From assembly GCF_000350225.1 (NCBI RefSeq), contig NW_005178998.1:164849-228848 (forward strand): a stretch of DNA of 64,000 bases, given 5' to 3'. A program made the position numbers and the translations under genes. The stretch comes from Chondrus crispus (Eukaryota; Rhodophyta; Florideophyceae; Gigartinales; Gigartinaceae). Shown here in pieces: positions 11,301 to 22,681 of the stretch; position 1 is the stretch's first letter, and every line of letters starts with the position of its first letter. The notes beneath the pieces were generated by a model that worked only from the letters and a program-made list of their open reading frames with translations, had not been told where the DNA came from and made no database searches.

Positions 11301-12916
11301 GATCCAATTCGTTTTGGGAGGAGAACGACGAGTTCGACGCCGCCGACATCCAGCGCGCCGAAGACCCCGAAATCGGCGCGCCCGACTCTCCGGTCGCGCC
11401 ACCGCAGGACGACCTCCCGGCTCCTCTTACAATAGAGGAGATAGCCGAGGAGCAACGCGTGGATGACTTCTGCCAAACCGTCTTGGCACGACAGTCAAAG
11501 TCCCGGGACTCCGCGTTCTTCGAGGACCACCAAGGGGTCCTCAAACGGAGACACCCCTTTGATCCTGATATCGTCGAGGTGGTGGTACCTCGGACGCTCC
11601 GCGCTAGGCTCCTCCGCCTGTGCCACAACCCGGCCATCGCGGGACACCCGGGCCAGAATCGTATGTACTTCGCCCTTCGACGCGAGTACTACTGGCCCCA
11701 TCTCGCTGCAGATGTCGCTGCCACGGTGCGAGGGTGTCGGACCTGCGCGATGAACCCGGTCAAATGGCGGAAACACCTCAACCGTTTGAAGTTGTTCCCC
11801 GCCAAGCGGCCACTAGAGAGCCTCGCGATTGACATCTTGGGTCCGCTCCCGAAGACGAATGCAGGGAAACGTTTCCTACTCGTTATCGCAGACCGCTTCA
11901 CTAAGTTAACACAAGTTGTCGCGCTTCGAACAGTGACCGCGTACACTGTCGCGACGGCATTCTGTGACGCGTGGGTCTTCAAATACGGCGTTCCGCGTTC
12001 GCTGTTGTCGGACAACGGTCCTCAATTTAACGCGACGTTCTTCCACAGCGTGTGTCGCGTACTGGGGATAACTAACTTATATACGTCCGCGTATCATCCC
12101 CAGACGAATGGACAGGTTGAACGTTACAACCGGACTATCGCGTCGGTGCTTCGGAACTACGTCAACGAGCATCAGGATGATTGGGACGTGTACGTGGGAC
12201 TGTTTACGTACGCGTACAATTCCCACGTACACCGAACCACGCGTACGACACCCTTTGAGCTCGTGCTCAGCAGACCCCCGCCGGAGTTCTCCCTTCGAAG
12301 AGCCGACGGGGACGCGCCCCCCCCGGACAGAGGAACTCAACGAGCAGAGTTTCTCAAGACTTTGGACGAGACGATCCAAAAAGCTTACGAAAGCTTGCAT
12401 TGTACGCAAGCCCGCTACAAACGCGACTTCGATAAACGCGTACGAAGAATTAACACGCGACTCAATCCGGAGGACTACGTGTACCTCAACCCCACCGATG
12501 GGGCGAAGGCGTCGAACAAGCTCGCGTCACCTGCCGTTGGACCATACCGCGTACTGGCCAACGACAAACAAACCATCACGATCGACCGTGATGGGGTGAC
12601 GGAGCGCGTCTCGGCAGACCGCTGCGTGTACGCGCTCCCTCTGACGGACGCGCTACGAGCAAGTGCAACAACCCCAGGTGAACTTGCCGACAAGGTCACC
12701 GAGGGCACGCAGTTCGCGGTCGAGCGTCTGCTCAAGCATGGCGTGGTAGACGACGGAACTACGGAGTTCCCCATCAAGTGGGCTGACTACGACGAGCCCA
12801 CTTGGACTGCACGAACACATGTTCCCGAGGAGCTAGTGTCGCAATACGCGAAACGACTGAGAACGCGTACAGGAAGGGAACTCACCTCCGAAGTAAACGC
12901 CGTCGTTCACTCTTGA
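8285..12916 (+). pseudogene. gypsy Pol: protease, RT, RNase H, integrase, chromodomain-like end; two premature stops
   Basis: A single frame runs 8285-12916 with stops only at TGA 9422-9424 and TAA 11264-11266. Protease: D-T-C-S-G-Y at 8789, where families usually have D-T/S-G, and a VLLGTAF segment near 8995. Reverse transcriptase: FCVDYRRLN, then YLDD at 10244-10255. RNase H: TDASAYQLG, ATERECFAV, DALSRL. Integrase: zinc-binding H-x7-H and C-x2-C, then Asp codons at 11831 and 12011 and Glu at 12119, spaced DD35E. The last 60 residues (VERLLKHG... IKWADYDEPTW) resemble a chromodomain, as in chromoviruses. All key residues of RT and integrase remain; only the stops, and possibly the protease Cys, disable it. 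Confidence 0.9.
8288..8336 (+). promoter_or_regulatory. -1 programmed ribosomal frameshift signal (gag-pol)
   Basis: The heptamer A-AAA-AAC (8288-8294) is in the gag reading phase, and gag stops at TAA 8298. Five bases after the heptamer a stem begins: AAGACGGTT (8300-8308) pairs with AGCCGTCTT (8328-8336), nine pairs including one G-U, and 8309-8311 can pair with 8324-8326. The pol frame opens at 8285 and is exactly -1 relative to gag. Slip site, spacer and stem fit known retroviral frameshift signals; function is inferred. Confidence 0.8.
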
Positions 12917-15900
12917 GGAGGGGGCCCCGAACCGCTTCGTCACCGCGTAATTAACACGCCGCGGTTAGGAACAGATGACGCGTACGAACGAACAAATGTA
13001 CCCCGCCGGGGTGGCAAACGAAGGCGCGAGACGCCAAAACGTATTGGCCGTCAAGCTCATCCGATACGACAGACGTCGTCGAGAAGACGCGAGAGACGGA
13101 GACAGTACGTACTGTACAACAAAAAAAGGCAGCCCCGTATTAACGGGAGGATACGACCTCCCAAGAAACGCGAACGCGTCACGGGAACACCCGCCGATAG
13201 GGGGCTCGAATCGGAAAGCAAGAACGACGCCAAGACGTATGGACAGTCCAAGCTTACTACGCGACACACTAATACCAAGCGGCACGAACCGCTGGCACCG
13301 CAATGTGTTGCGTAGTCACCAACGAGAGGTAAGAGGGCGACGCCACCCTCATACCCAGGAAATGACGCGAGCGGTCGCGACGAGCTCCACGCGTAGGGAG
13401 ACTCACGATCCCGCGACTGCTCACGACCGACGAGGTACCGACGGGAAGAGGCCGGCATAGATAAGCGAAAGCCGGCGCGTGCCGCCCTACCCCTCCAGTC
13501 AACCGGTTACCACGTACCCAAAATAATTTGGGAAAATGGACCAAAAAATATGGGGAAAATACAGTCCGATTGACACTGTATGCCAAACCGCCGCCACCTC
13601 CGGAAATAATCAAAAAAGAGTAGTGACGTACAGTGGGGCAAGACGCATGTGCGCACGTGCGCATACCACCGACAGGACAAGTGTCGACAGGAACGACACG
13701 CAATCGGACAGCGGAGGTCAGCGCGCGGAGCAAGCTACCCTTCGCGGGGGTGAGAGCCATCCCGCACTGAGAGGGCACCGGAGCGGACCCTGACTCTTCC
13801 CCCAGGCGAATACGCCGACACAGTCGCGCTCGCGTCGCCCAAGGGGCCTACGACGAAGCTGTCGCAATTTACCTAACCACCGCGCGCGCGCCCGACTCCG
13901 GGTCCCGAAACGTCGGCCGGATTTCCTTCCTCGGAGTCGGAGGGCTCGCGGGCGTCCGCCTCGCGCCACGAACACCTCCCCGCACAGTACGGGAACGAAT
14001 CGTGAGGGCTACAAAGCGACCGCGATCGTGACACCAGTGCGCCAGGGACGCAACTCCTCGCGACGCGCACACAACCCAACCCCCCTCTAAACTTCTATCT
14101 AACGTTCGTTTTCCCGCGTGCGTGCACACAGAGATTAAGACAAACGCGCGCTGCGCCCCGGCGCCGCGCTGGCCAAGGCGACACCAAGTGTGACGCAAGC
14201 CCGAGATCGGATAGGGAAGGACGGCCGCTTCCGTGGCTCGTGGCGATCTACTTGCCAAGGAACAGGGGACCGGTCGAAGAACATGGCTCGGACGCGGTGT
14301 ACAGGACAACCCGCACGGGATGATTCTGAGGATGTCGCGCCAGCGGCTCGGGCAGGCGGCGAAGCGGAATTGCGAGGAGGATGACGGGGAACGCGTAAGG
14401 CGAGCACCGGCGGAAGCAGGCCTCGACAGGAGACCGCCGTCGCCCCGGAACATGAGCACGGCGTCGCGCGTCGCCTGAGCCGCATCGGCCGTGATGCGGG
14501 CGCGGCCCTGTCGCTCACTCCTCCCAGGTGGGACCCGGCCGACGGCGGAGAAGGGACGAAGTTCCGAACGACTTACGATCTCACCCCTCGGCTATCGAGC
14601 ATCGCGCGCACGGCTCAAATTGTCCGCGAAGTACCTTGCCGAAGGTTCGCTCGACTCCCTTCCCTTTCATTACGCGTCATGAACCTATCCCTGACGGACA
14701 GGGGACTTTTCGGAGTGGGTGTGACTGGAAATTATTGACGTACGGACAACAACGACGATGGAAAGAAATTATCCCTGGAGGACCTGAAAGGGCAACTCAT
14801 GGGGTCACCCCTTGCGCACGTGGGATCCATGACAAGACACGAAATGTTGGAAGGACCCTACGCGAAGTATGAAGAGAGAGTTGTCAGGGAAGGCGACGAC
14901 GACGGGGAGACTGGTTTTGACCCCAACTGTAGGGGCATAATGAGGAACACGTGACCTGATAAATAGGCAATGGACCCGAGATCGTCCACCAGGACGGCGA
15001 GAGCCCGAAAATGTCGGGAGGGAAACGGATACAAGGGATACGGAATAGGGCACATCCGGAGAAAGGGTCCCGGACCGAATTCAATCCAGGGTGACATTGA
15101 AAGGAGGAAAATTAGGGTCGCTAGCGGCAAAAGAGTGGGACATCCGATCGAGACGAGAGCAAGGGTACACTACTTGTAGTGCAATGCGCCTGTTAGGCAG
15201 AGACCAAGGTCCGACGGTCCAACACAAACAACAGCAACAAAAACAACAACTGCCAACGGCACAGCGCTACGGAGTGTTCGAAGCTCCCTGTCCTCTTTAA
15301 GCGGGTTTGCGGCCCGCAGTAGCTCGGATCCCTGATAGGGGGGGGGCAAAGAGAAGGGCCCAGCCCGGGATCGGTAAATGGTGGTAGAGACTTGTAAAGG
15401 CGACTGCTCGACGAGTTGGGAGGGGTGTTTAGGTAAACCTGGTCCGATGGGTCGTAAATCCAATGCTCGAAGAGCGCCTTGTACACCTTATACCCTTGAT
15501 AAGGTCTTCGACGGGGACGTCGCAACGTAGCCCGTCGGGAAAGAAGAAAACGTAGCAGCGCTACACCGTCGTACTGCCCGATGGCAAAGTACCAACAACG
15601 GATCGGTCGCAACCAGATTCCGATGGAACCAACACTGAGAAAAGCACCACTGGGGCACCAACACAAAAGCCCGATGGCGAATGACGTCACGTTGCGGATC
15701 GCAATCCTACAAGGTGGGACCAACTCAAGATTAAGGGAAATTAGGATAGGGAAATAAAGGAAAATTGATAAGGAAAAAGGGGACCCCCGAGCGATGAAGG
15801 ATGCCGTAGGCTTAGGTAAAAGGGAGCGTCTTGGTAGAGACGGACTTCGACCAAGGCGACATTCAACTCCGGCAACTCGGGTTCGATTGGGAAATAAAGG

Positions 15901-16370
15901 GAAAAGGAATGGGACCCCCGAGCGATGAATGATGCCGTAGGCTTAGGTAAAAGGGAGCGTCTTGGTAGAGACGGACTTCGACCAAGGCGACATTCAACTC
16001 CGGCAACTCGGGTTACCTTTACTGACTTAGTCGTCAGAGGGCTAAGGTATATATCGCCCCGCCGGAGCCAGTACAGTAGCTCGCGGCGCTAGATCCTAGA
16101 TCTAATCTAATGTTAAATAGCTAATATGCGACTAATTAAAATTAATAATTAAAATAATAAAGTGAAATGATTTCCACTTTTGCTTGTCATACCCCATCAT
16201 TTTCATCTCTTTTCACCCCCCTTTTCAGGTGCATATTGCACTACATATCCCCCTTCTGAGCGCCCTTGCGCAACACCCAGCCATCGTATAATCTCCTGCC
16301 GCTGCTGACCGTGTTTCCCGGTCATCAATCACTCTGCGCGGCGTTCTAGCAAGGGTAAGACGAAAATACC
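12917..16370. other. non-coding stretch after the gypsy element
   Basis: No convincing gene on either strand. A purine tract (GAGGAGGGGG, 12912-12921) could be the gypsy polypurine tract, but no LTR follows it. Up to about 16080 the DNA is GC-rich, and 16090-16170 is abruptly AT-rich, which may mark an element border. Short ORFs here have no recognisable motifs. Confidence 0.5.
15781..16016 (+). repeat. 131-bp tandem duplication
   Basis: Two nearly identical copies start at 15781 and 15912 (GGACCCCCGAGCGATGAA), followed by the same text to the sequence CAACTCGGGTT. Only one substitution is seen in the shared 100 bases. Each copy contains the inverted repeat CTTGGT/ACCAAG. Function unknown. 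Confidence 0.85.
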
Positions 16371-18209
16371 ATGCTTCCTTCTCCATCGGAACACTCGGAC
16401 GATGGTGCCACCCGTAGACGTCCGGGCGTTGGCTTTCCTCGCAAGTTCGAAGTGCCCCGGGGTCTTCCTTCCATACCCCGTCTACCCCCTGTTACCGTCT
16501 CTGCCGAGCCGGCCTTCCATCCGGGCTACCATTCCTCTTGGGTGGCCCGCCGTCATCCTTCGCTCGAGGAGCTGCAGAACAAAACCATGCGTGATAACGC
16601 AGCCCTGTTTGCTTCTGCTCAATGGTTCTCCTCTGTGGGCGTCCGCGACCTCGACGGCATCAAAAATAATTTCGCCGATGATGCGGGCATGTTGCCCGGT
16701 AACCTCCCTTTGCAGGCCATTCACACCTTTGACTGGCGCGCCCGCATCACTATACCCACCTCCATCCTACGTCACTCCTCCCCGCGCGGTCGCTCCTCCT
16801 TATCCCTGCGCTTCATGGACGCTGTGCTCACTCGGATCGAGATTCCTATGGCCGACGCCCTCATACCTTCATGTTACCACTGCGACACTTGGCAGTGTCG
16901 TACGGAGGGGGAACGACTCTACCTCGACAACCTCATCGACTGCACCTACGGTGACCCCATGTCCGAGGCGGACTGACTGTGGCGCAACCGACGCACCGTC
17001 ACGACCGACGCCATGTTTTGGACCCAAGCCATTCTTCCCACAAACTTTCGCCATACGAAGCGCGGCGGTATTTTCTTTTTCCAAAATACTGTACGCTTTG
17101 AACGTCGGGTCCGATCCGACACTGGGTACTTCGTGGCGTACCAGATGATTGAAGCTCGTGAAATTTCCAGACAGCACTACACCAATCGGTACCAACGAAC
17201 CCCGTCCTGGTGGAGTCAATACGAGGTATGTCAGGGTTTCTGGGCTGAGTTAGGCCCCATCCTGACATATTACGGCAGTCATTTACGCGATCCGCAGCAC
17301 GGGCTGTGGACTGTGTTTCTCACGGAGTGGTGCGTGAAAGTCGCCGCCACCCTCCTGTGGGAAGTTTTCGACTGTTGGCGCCTGTGGCACCTCCCTTCGA
17401 AACTCCGCGAACAGATGCGTCTCCTCGATTTTTCTGTCCCCCTTGGCGGGTCCGATGTGGACCGTGAAGTGCACGCCCTCCTCGATATGATCGAGACCGT
17501 AGCGTGGGATTGCGTTCCTCCACAAAATTCGTCTCGGTCCTTTTCACGCCAGCGACCCTCTTTTTCCCCTGGTAGAAATCATCCAGCTGCCGGCGACTTC
17601 GTGTGGATCAACCCCTGGTCCTCCTCCCTCTGTTCTGCCTGGGAGGCCCAGATGAGCCGCCGTTTCGGAAATCAACCACCAACCCCCAACGCAGTCACTG
17701 TAGTGAACGCGGATCCTCGAGAGCCTGAGATGTGCTCTCGACCTTCGGCCCCAACTTCCCCTCTCCCTGCACCGGTCCGTCCCTCCGCGCCTGAGGCCCC
17801 AGTGTGCGTCGTACTTCCTTCCACGAGCTCGGCGGAAACCTTGTCGCTTCGAGTCGTGTCTTCCTCCGACGTGAATCCAACCTCACTTCCTGCTTCCCTT
17901 TCACGCGAGGGACAGCTCATCACACCCGCCCCTACTTTGCCATTGCCGTCATGCACGGCACCCGCGGGCTTGACCCGCCCTCAGGCTCCTCCGCGCGCCG
18001 AGATTCCTCCTGCGAGCTGCTCGACGGGAACCATTTCAATCCAAGAAGCCCCTCCGTCGGCCGGGGATCCGACCCCACGTCCGGCTTGCCCTTCACCTGA
18101 GGGTCCGCTCCTCGCCCCTACCTCGGGCCCTCTATCATCTACAATTCCCAAAGGAAATACCTCTGCTGCCGCCGTTTACCATCGCCTTCTCATGGCTCAT
18201 GGTGTGTAG
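16371..18209 (+). pseudogene. unassigned 612-codon ORF with one in-frame TGA
   Basis: ATG 16371 opens a frame that stops at TGA 16974-16976 and stays open in the same frame to 18209. The first half (201 aa) is Pro/Arg-rich and then globular. The second (after MFWTQAIL) is rich in aromatic residues, with many Trp and Tyr, followed by a Pro/Ser-rich low-complexity tail of about 170 residues. There is no zinc knuckle, protease or polymerase motif. I do not recognise the family. The shape (globular domain plus disordered tail, beside retroelements) would fit a structural protein of a mobile element, but that is speculation. The TGA fits one C-to-T change from CGA. Confidence 0.5.
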
Positions 18210-21200
18210 GGAGAAGCTCTCCAGGGGGCGTCCCTGGACGACTTGCGAGTTCTAGCTCGGCTTGTCACCTCCCTTCCAAAGGGAAAATCCCTTGGGGCAT
18301 AGTCTCGTTGAGACGGCGGCCACAGCACTCCCTTGCGACTCGTCCTTCTTTTCCCATCCTGCCCGCATGATAGTCGACTAGCGACTTTATCGTACGACCT
18401 TTGGGCGATAAAAAGAACCCATTTGCAAATCCCCTGTTATTTCCAACTTCCTCCTCTTTTTTTGCGTACCGTCACTGCGGTCGTACCCCTCTTTTCACCA
18501 ACTTCCTCCTCTTTTTGCATTTTCAATTTTCCCTCCCCTGATTCCCCTACGTTTCCTTCTTTTCAGTTCCTCCTCTTTATCCTTGGCACGGCGTGTCGCT
18601 GAGCCTATTTCGCATCTCCTTACCAGCCTGTCATACTGGACAATCGACGCGGGTTGTTATGAGAGAGAAAGTTTCCGGTAGTTGTCTCCGTCTTCTCCTC
18701 TCCCCTTTATCCGCCAAAACATTGGTTTCCCCGTCGAGCTATGTACACAGTACAGTTTTTTTTCCGACGGATGACGTCCATAAATGAAGGACGCGACTAC
18801 CGGGTGTGTCGCGTCAGGGCCCTTAGGTCTCGTAGAATTTTTAGAGAACTTCCTTTTCCCCCTTCCGTATTGATACGGCGTGTCAAAAACGCCGTGAGCG
18901 TGTTGTACGGTTATCCTGGGTGACTCCAGTCTCAATTCGTCCTAGTCATCGTAAAACCGTGGCGTGGAGGTGCAAAGAGAATTGGTCGTTGAAAAGCTCC
19001 TCTTTTGTCCGTCCCGCGGTCAACACAGTCGCGGATCATGCGGCACTGTCTTGATTCGTCGTCCCGCTCCTTCCTCATGTCAGCCTACCACCTCCCTGTT
19101 AAATAGTTTTCTGCAACCCACATCTCCGATGTGGAACGAGAGATTCTCTCGTTTCCAAGAATTATCTCAACATATTAAAAAGGTAGGATATTCTGTTCCC
19201 TTATCGCATGGATCGTGTAGGTCTGTCGGCCTACCCGTCGGCAATTGTACATACTGCTCCGGCTGGTGTTCTTTCCTCACAGCATCCGTCCCATTGGAGA
19301 GAGAGACCGTAACACATTATGTGTGTGCTCATGGGGCATGGGGCCTGGTCTTTGTGATGCAAGAAAAATAAGGGACGTCTTGGAACATGCTTGACCTATC
19401 CGGTCGCACCCGGTTGGCCTAATTATTTCCGCGACCGAGCTCTACTGTACCTTCCATGTGGTTTCGGACAACGTCGATGCTCCTAATTGCTTCCGTCGAT
19501 TGCAATCTCCTTGTAGACACCTGCTGCACGTGTCTCCGCTCTTTCTTCATTGACCCCGTATAGCGATATTCTTCCGAGCTATTCACCACGAGTACCCAAT
19601 TCCTTCGTAGCAGCTGCCCCGTCTGCGATCGTCATCGCGGAAGTGATGTCGCGTCTCTCTCCCGCTTCGGTTCTTCCCGCACCAACGTTTCCCTTTTGAC
19701 TAACGCGCTTCGCGTCTCGGTCCGGGTGATGCTGCACCGAATTCTCACTACCAGTGAGGTCCACCTTCGAAGTGCTGTCGTCTACAGCTGGCTGCTTGAC
19801 GTTCTTCTTCTCTTCCCTCGCCGTTCTCCTTTCTCGTGCACACTGTACACTTCCCGGCTGATATAGTCTTCCCTTGGTCGAAACGGCCCGGGGTCACTAG
19901 TATCTCTCCACTTTTTTTTGGACGAGTTGGCGGCTTCTCACTGTGGGTTCATGCCCTCGTCACCTACAATACACAAAACAAATAAAAAGGGGGAAACGAG
20001 GTGAAAGGGAAAGGCAATTGGTCTCGTACTGACCTGACAACATATTCTGCTTCCCTGGCGGGGGCGACAAAGGAGTTTCAAAAACCTTGCCTCTTCCTCC
20101 TCTTTTTGGGGGGCGTCCCTTTCGATGTAGTTCAACAGCTGCGCGGGCGACGGCGTCGCCGTGATATGAAGCTGGGGTCTCCTGTGTGAGCTCCCCATCG
20201 GGGTGCGCTCACAATCGATCATTTTCAAGGGGAACTGGGGCGGTGGGAAAGAGGGGTTGTCGAGGTCCTTCCCTCTGGTAATTTGCAAGATCGTCGGATC
20301 GACGCGTGGGGCTTGTGACAAAAAATGGGTTGTATACCTCGGCTGGCACTTCCCTTAATTTTTGTTAACATTTTTGAAGGCGTTTCGGGTGGTTCGCGCG
20401 CACCTTCCTCGTGCGTTTGCTAGCGGGGCGCGCGCATTCCTAAGTCAATCGCCATGACTCGTGGCTGCGAGGGGGGGCCTGCGGGTTCACTCTCTTCGTG
20501 TCTCGATGACAGACTAAGTCCTCATATGGGTACACCTGCAGGTCGCAGTTCGGTTCCCCCTCTCCCAATTAATTTGCTTCCCTGGCGCTGCCCGCTGGGC
20601 TGGTATGGCCTTATTTTTCTTCGTTCGGGGCACGCGTGGCGTGTCCTCAATCTCCGTGGCAGACAGTCGGCGTAGGCGAAGTGACCTCACATAGCCAATA
20701 TATACAGGGAAAACGGAGCAACCAAAAAGAAAAGAAAAAGAAAGCAGGGAGCGGATTCCGTAGCGAACTTAGGACTGCGTCGTTCGTGTAGAAACAATTG
20801 TTAGCGTATTCGTGAAGGGCTGTTGGTCCTCCTGAAACGACGGCGGGGGTAGTTAGCCATGCCGGTGTGTATCGCGACACGAATGAGCGGCAACGGGTAA
20901 AGGTAGATCATATGTCATGTTGACGAGGCGTGTACAGTTGAGTGTCCACACATGTTTTGCAAGGCCACCGACTGTCTTCTATGACAAGAATTGTCAACGA
21001 GTTTTTGCTGAGGCGAGGACCTCCCTTCAAGACGAATGTCCCTTTCTTTCTTTAGTCCCCCCCCTGTAGAGAGGTGTGTTTTCAAACCAATGCTTCTCGA
21101 TCCAGGGAAGTGTGACACCTTCGATGGACGCGTGCGTACTTGGGTATGCGCCATCATTTCGGGGTTGCAAAAAAACATTGCCCCTTCAGAAAACCCTCTA

Positions 21201-22384
21201 GCTCAACGAGCGTTTTCCCCTCCTTCCTTCGAACCTTTCCGACCCACTAGGGGTGTGTCCTGCGTCAGCTCTGCGTTCTAATTGCTGGTTTGGTATTAAT
21301 TATACTCTTTTCGACGAAGTTTGATGCTGCTCATGTACCGGTTGTGTCATTGAAACTGACATCGTCGGTGTAATCCCCATTTGAAAGAAGCACGTCCGTA
21401 AGGAACACGAGCAATACTCCGTGGTCGAAGTGTATCAGCTGTAGTCCTTCGTTGCCCCTTTCTCCCCGAGAATACCAATTTTCGCGTATGCGAAATGTGG
21501 GGTCCTTTGGATTCGTAGTTGCGCACCATCTTCTCTCGTGCTCCTGACGGGTGCAATTTCCTTCTCCTTCTCGTCCGTCTATCGATTTGCCTTGGGATCT
21601 TGTTGATCGAAGTCCGCGATACGCGGTCGCGTCGCCAGAGTCCTGCGACAACAAAAAAAGAAATAAGATCAAATAGAATAGAGTAAAACAGAACAGAAAA
21701 GAGGGAAAGAAAAGAAACAAGGAAAAGACAGAGTTGAAGAGAAATCATGGTGGTAAGTGCTAAGTAGACCGTCCTGAAAAAAAGGTAATAAGACCGATTG
21801 TGAGCGTCGACGTCGGTCACCGCGGGTGAATTCGTAGCTGCGCTCTTCTGAGGGTGGTCCCTTTGGACGAGTCTTCGTGCTCGGCGAGCATGGGCAGTGT
21901 GTTAGCAAGGAGTGTGACGATCGGCTTCGTGTGAGGTCGGGTGGGGCTTGGCTGCAGGGCGACTTAGAATAGTTATGTCGCCGACTGTGGCAAACGATCA
22001 CCACTTATCGTGCGTACTGCAGCTGCCGCAATTTTTCCTGCTTTTTGATTATAATTTCACAGCATGGCTGGAATCGACTTCTCACTTGTGTCGCCGGTTC
22101 AGCGGGTTGTTGTCAACACGCTTACATATGTATATACAATTTGATTTCATCATCCCCCCCCACGTGTGCGGACCGTCCGTTCGAAACGTCATTTCTCGTG
22201 CGTACCGTGATGAAGCGTGTGTGTTTTCCGAGAGGCTCAATGCCTCATCCAAGGATACAGTCTCGCTTCTCAGCCTTGCTCTCCTTTCCTTCAAACTCCT
22301 TATCTGCGAACCCCGTAGATGTGTTCCTTTCTTGAAGTTCTGACCTCTCTGTTGTCTCTAACCTACTAATTCTATTTACGATGG
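18210..22384. other. 4.2-kb stretch without a supportable gene
   Basis: Pyrimidine-rich tracts (for example repeated CTTCCTCCTCTTTTT near 18447, 18502 and 18566) and a purine-rich tract at 21650-21730. The ORFs are short and lack motifs. No RNA gene recognised. Confidence 0.4.
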
Positions 22385-22681
22385 CTATCCCGGTTGTGCG
22401 TGCGACGCTTGCGTGGGTAAGGGTAGCCTTTTCCTTCGGAAATATGTGACTACCGCGCTGTGGGGGATCTGCTCAATAGGTTCCCACGTTGCGTCCTCGA
22501 TGGTATACCGATACCACCTCACTTTGAGAATTAATTTCTCCTCGTCGTAGCCATGGTCCACGATCTTGTCGATCACATACTCCTGACTCTCGGTTCCTTC
22601 TTCCTGCGTGTCCAACTGTCCTTCCCCCTTCCGAAGATCTCTTTCCAGCACACTGGCTCTGGACTTTCCAAACTCGCGCAC
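22385..22681 (-). pseudogene. orphan chromodomain, remnant of a chromovirus integrase
   Basis: The last 60 or so residues of this 98-aa frame read YVIDKIVDHGYDEE, then LKVRWYRY, then DATWEPIEQI and VVTYFRRKR. This is the chromodomain pattern: hydrophobic start, W-x-x-Y, then TWEP. Such a domain at the end of a frame, preceded by a charged linker, is typical of the C-terminus of gypsy chromovirus polyproteins. A stop lies directly upstream and no integrase core follows to the right, so only the tail survives. It differs from the tail of the gypsy element at 12716-12916, so it comes from another family. A host chromodomain protein is less likely. Confidence 0.65.

Larger units (their letters stand above)
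5137..12916 (+). mobile_element. Ty3/gypsy LTR retrotransposon with chromodomain-like tail
   Basis: The order is candidate 5' LTR (5137-5638), gag (5715-8300), then pol in the -1 frame with protease, reverse transcriptase, RNase H, integrase and a chromodomain-like end (to 12916). A matching 3' LTR was not found downstream in the window, so the true right end is unknown; the non-coding sequence to about 16080 may belong to it. The element is much richer in CpG and CGCG than its neighbours. It carries six premature in-frame stops but no frameshift, so it is a recently inactivated copy. Confidence 0.88.

Noticed and set aside
5715..12916. Stop-codon reassignment (UAR as Gln, UGA as Arg) to explain in-frame stops
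   Set aside because: The intact copia polyproteins run over 1360 codons without any stop and end at UGA, and host-like frames end at normal stops. Mutation is simpler.
12975..15723. Many 80-200 aa ORFs after the gypsy element
   Set aside because: Overlapping in all frames of GC-rich DNA, no motifs, no consistent codon pattern.
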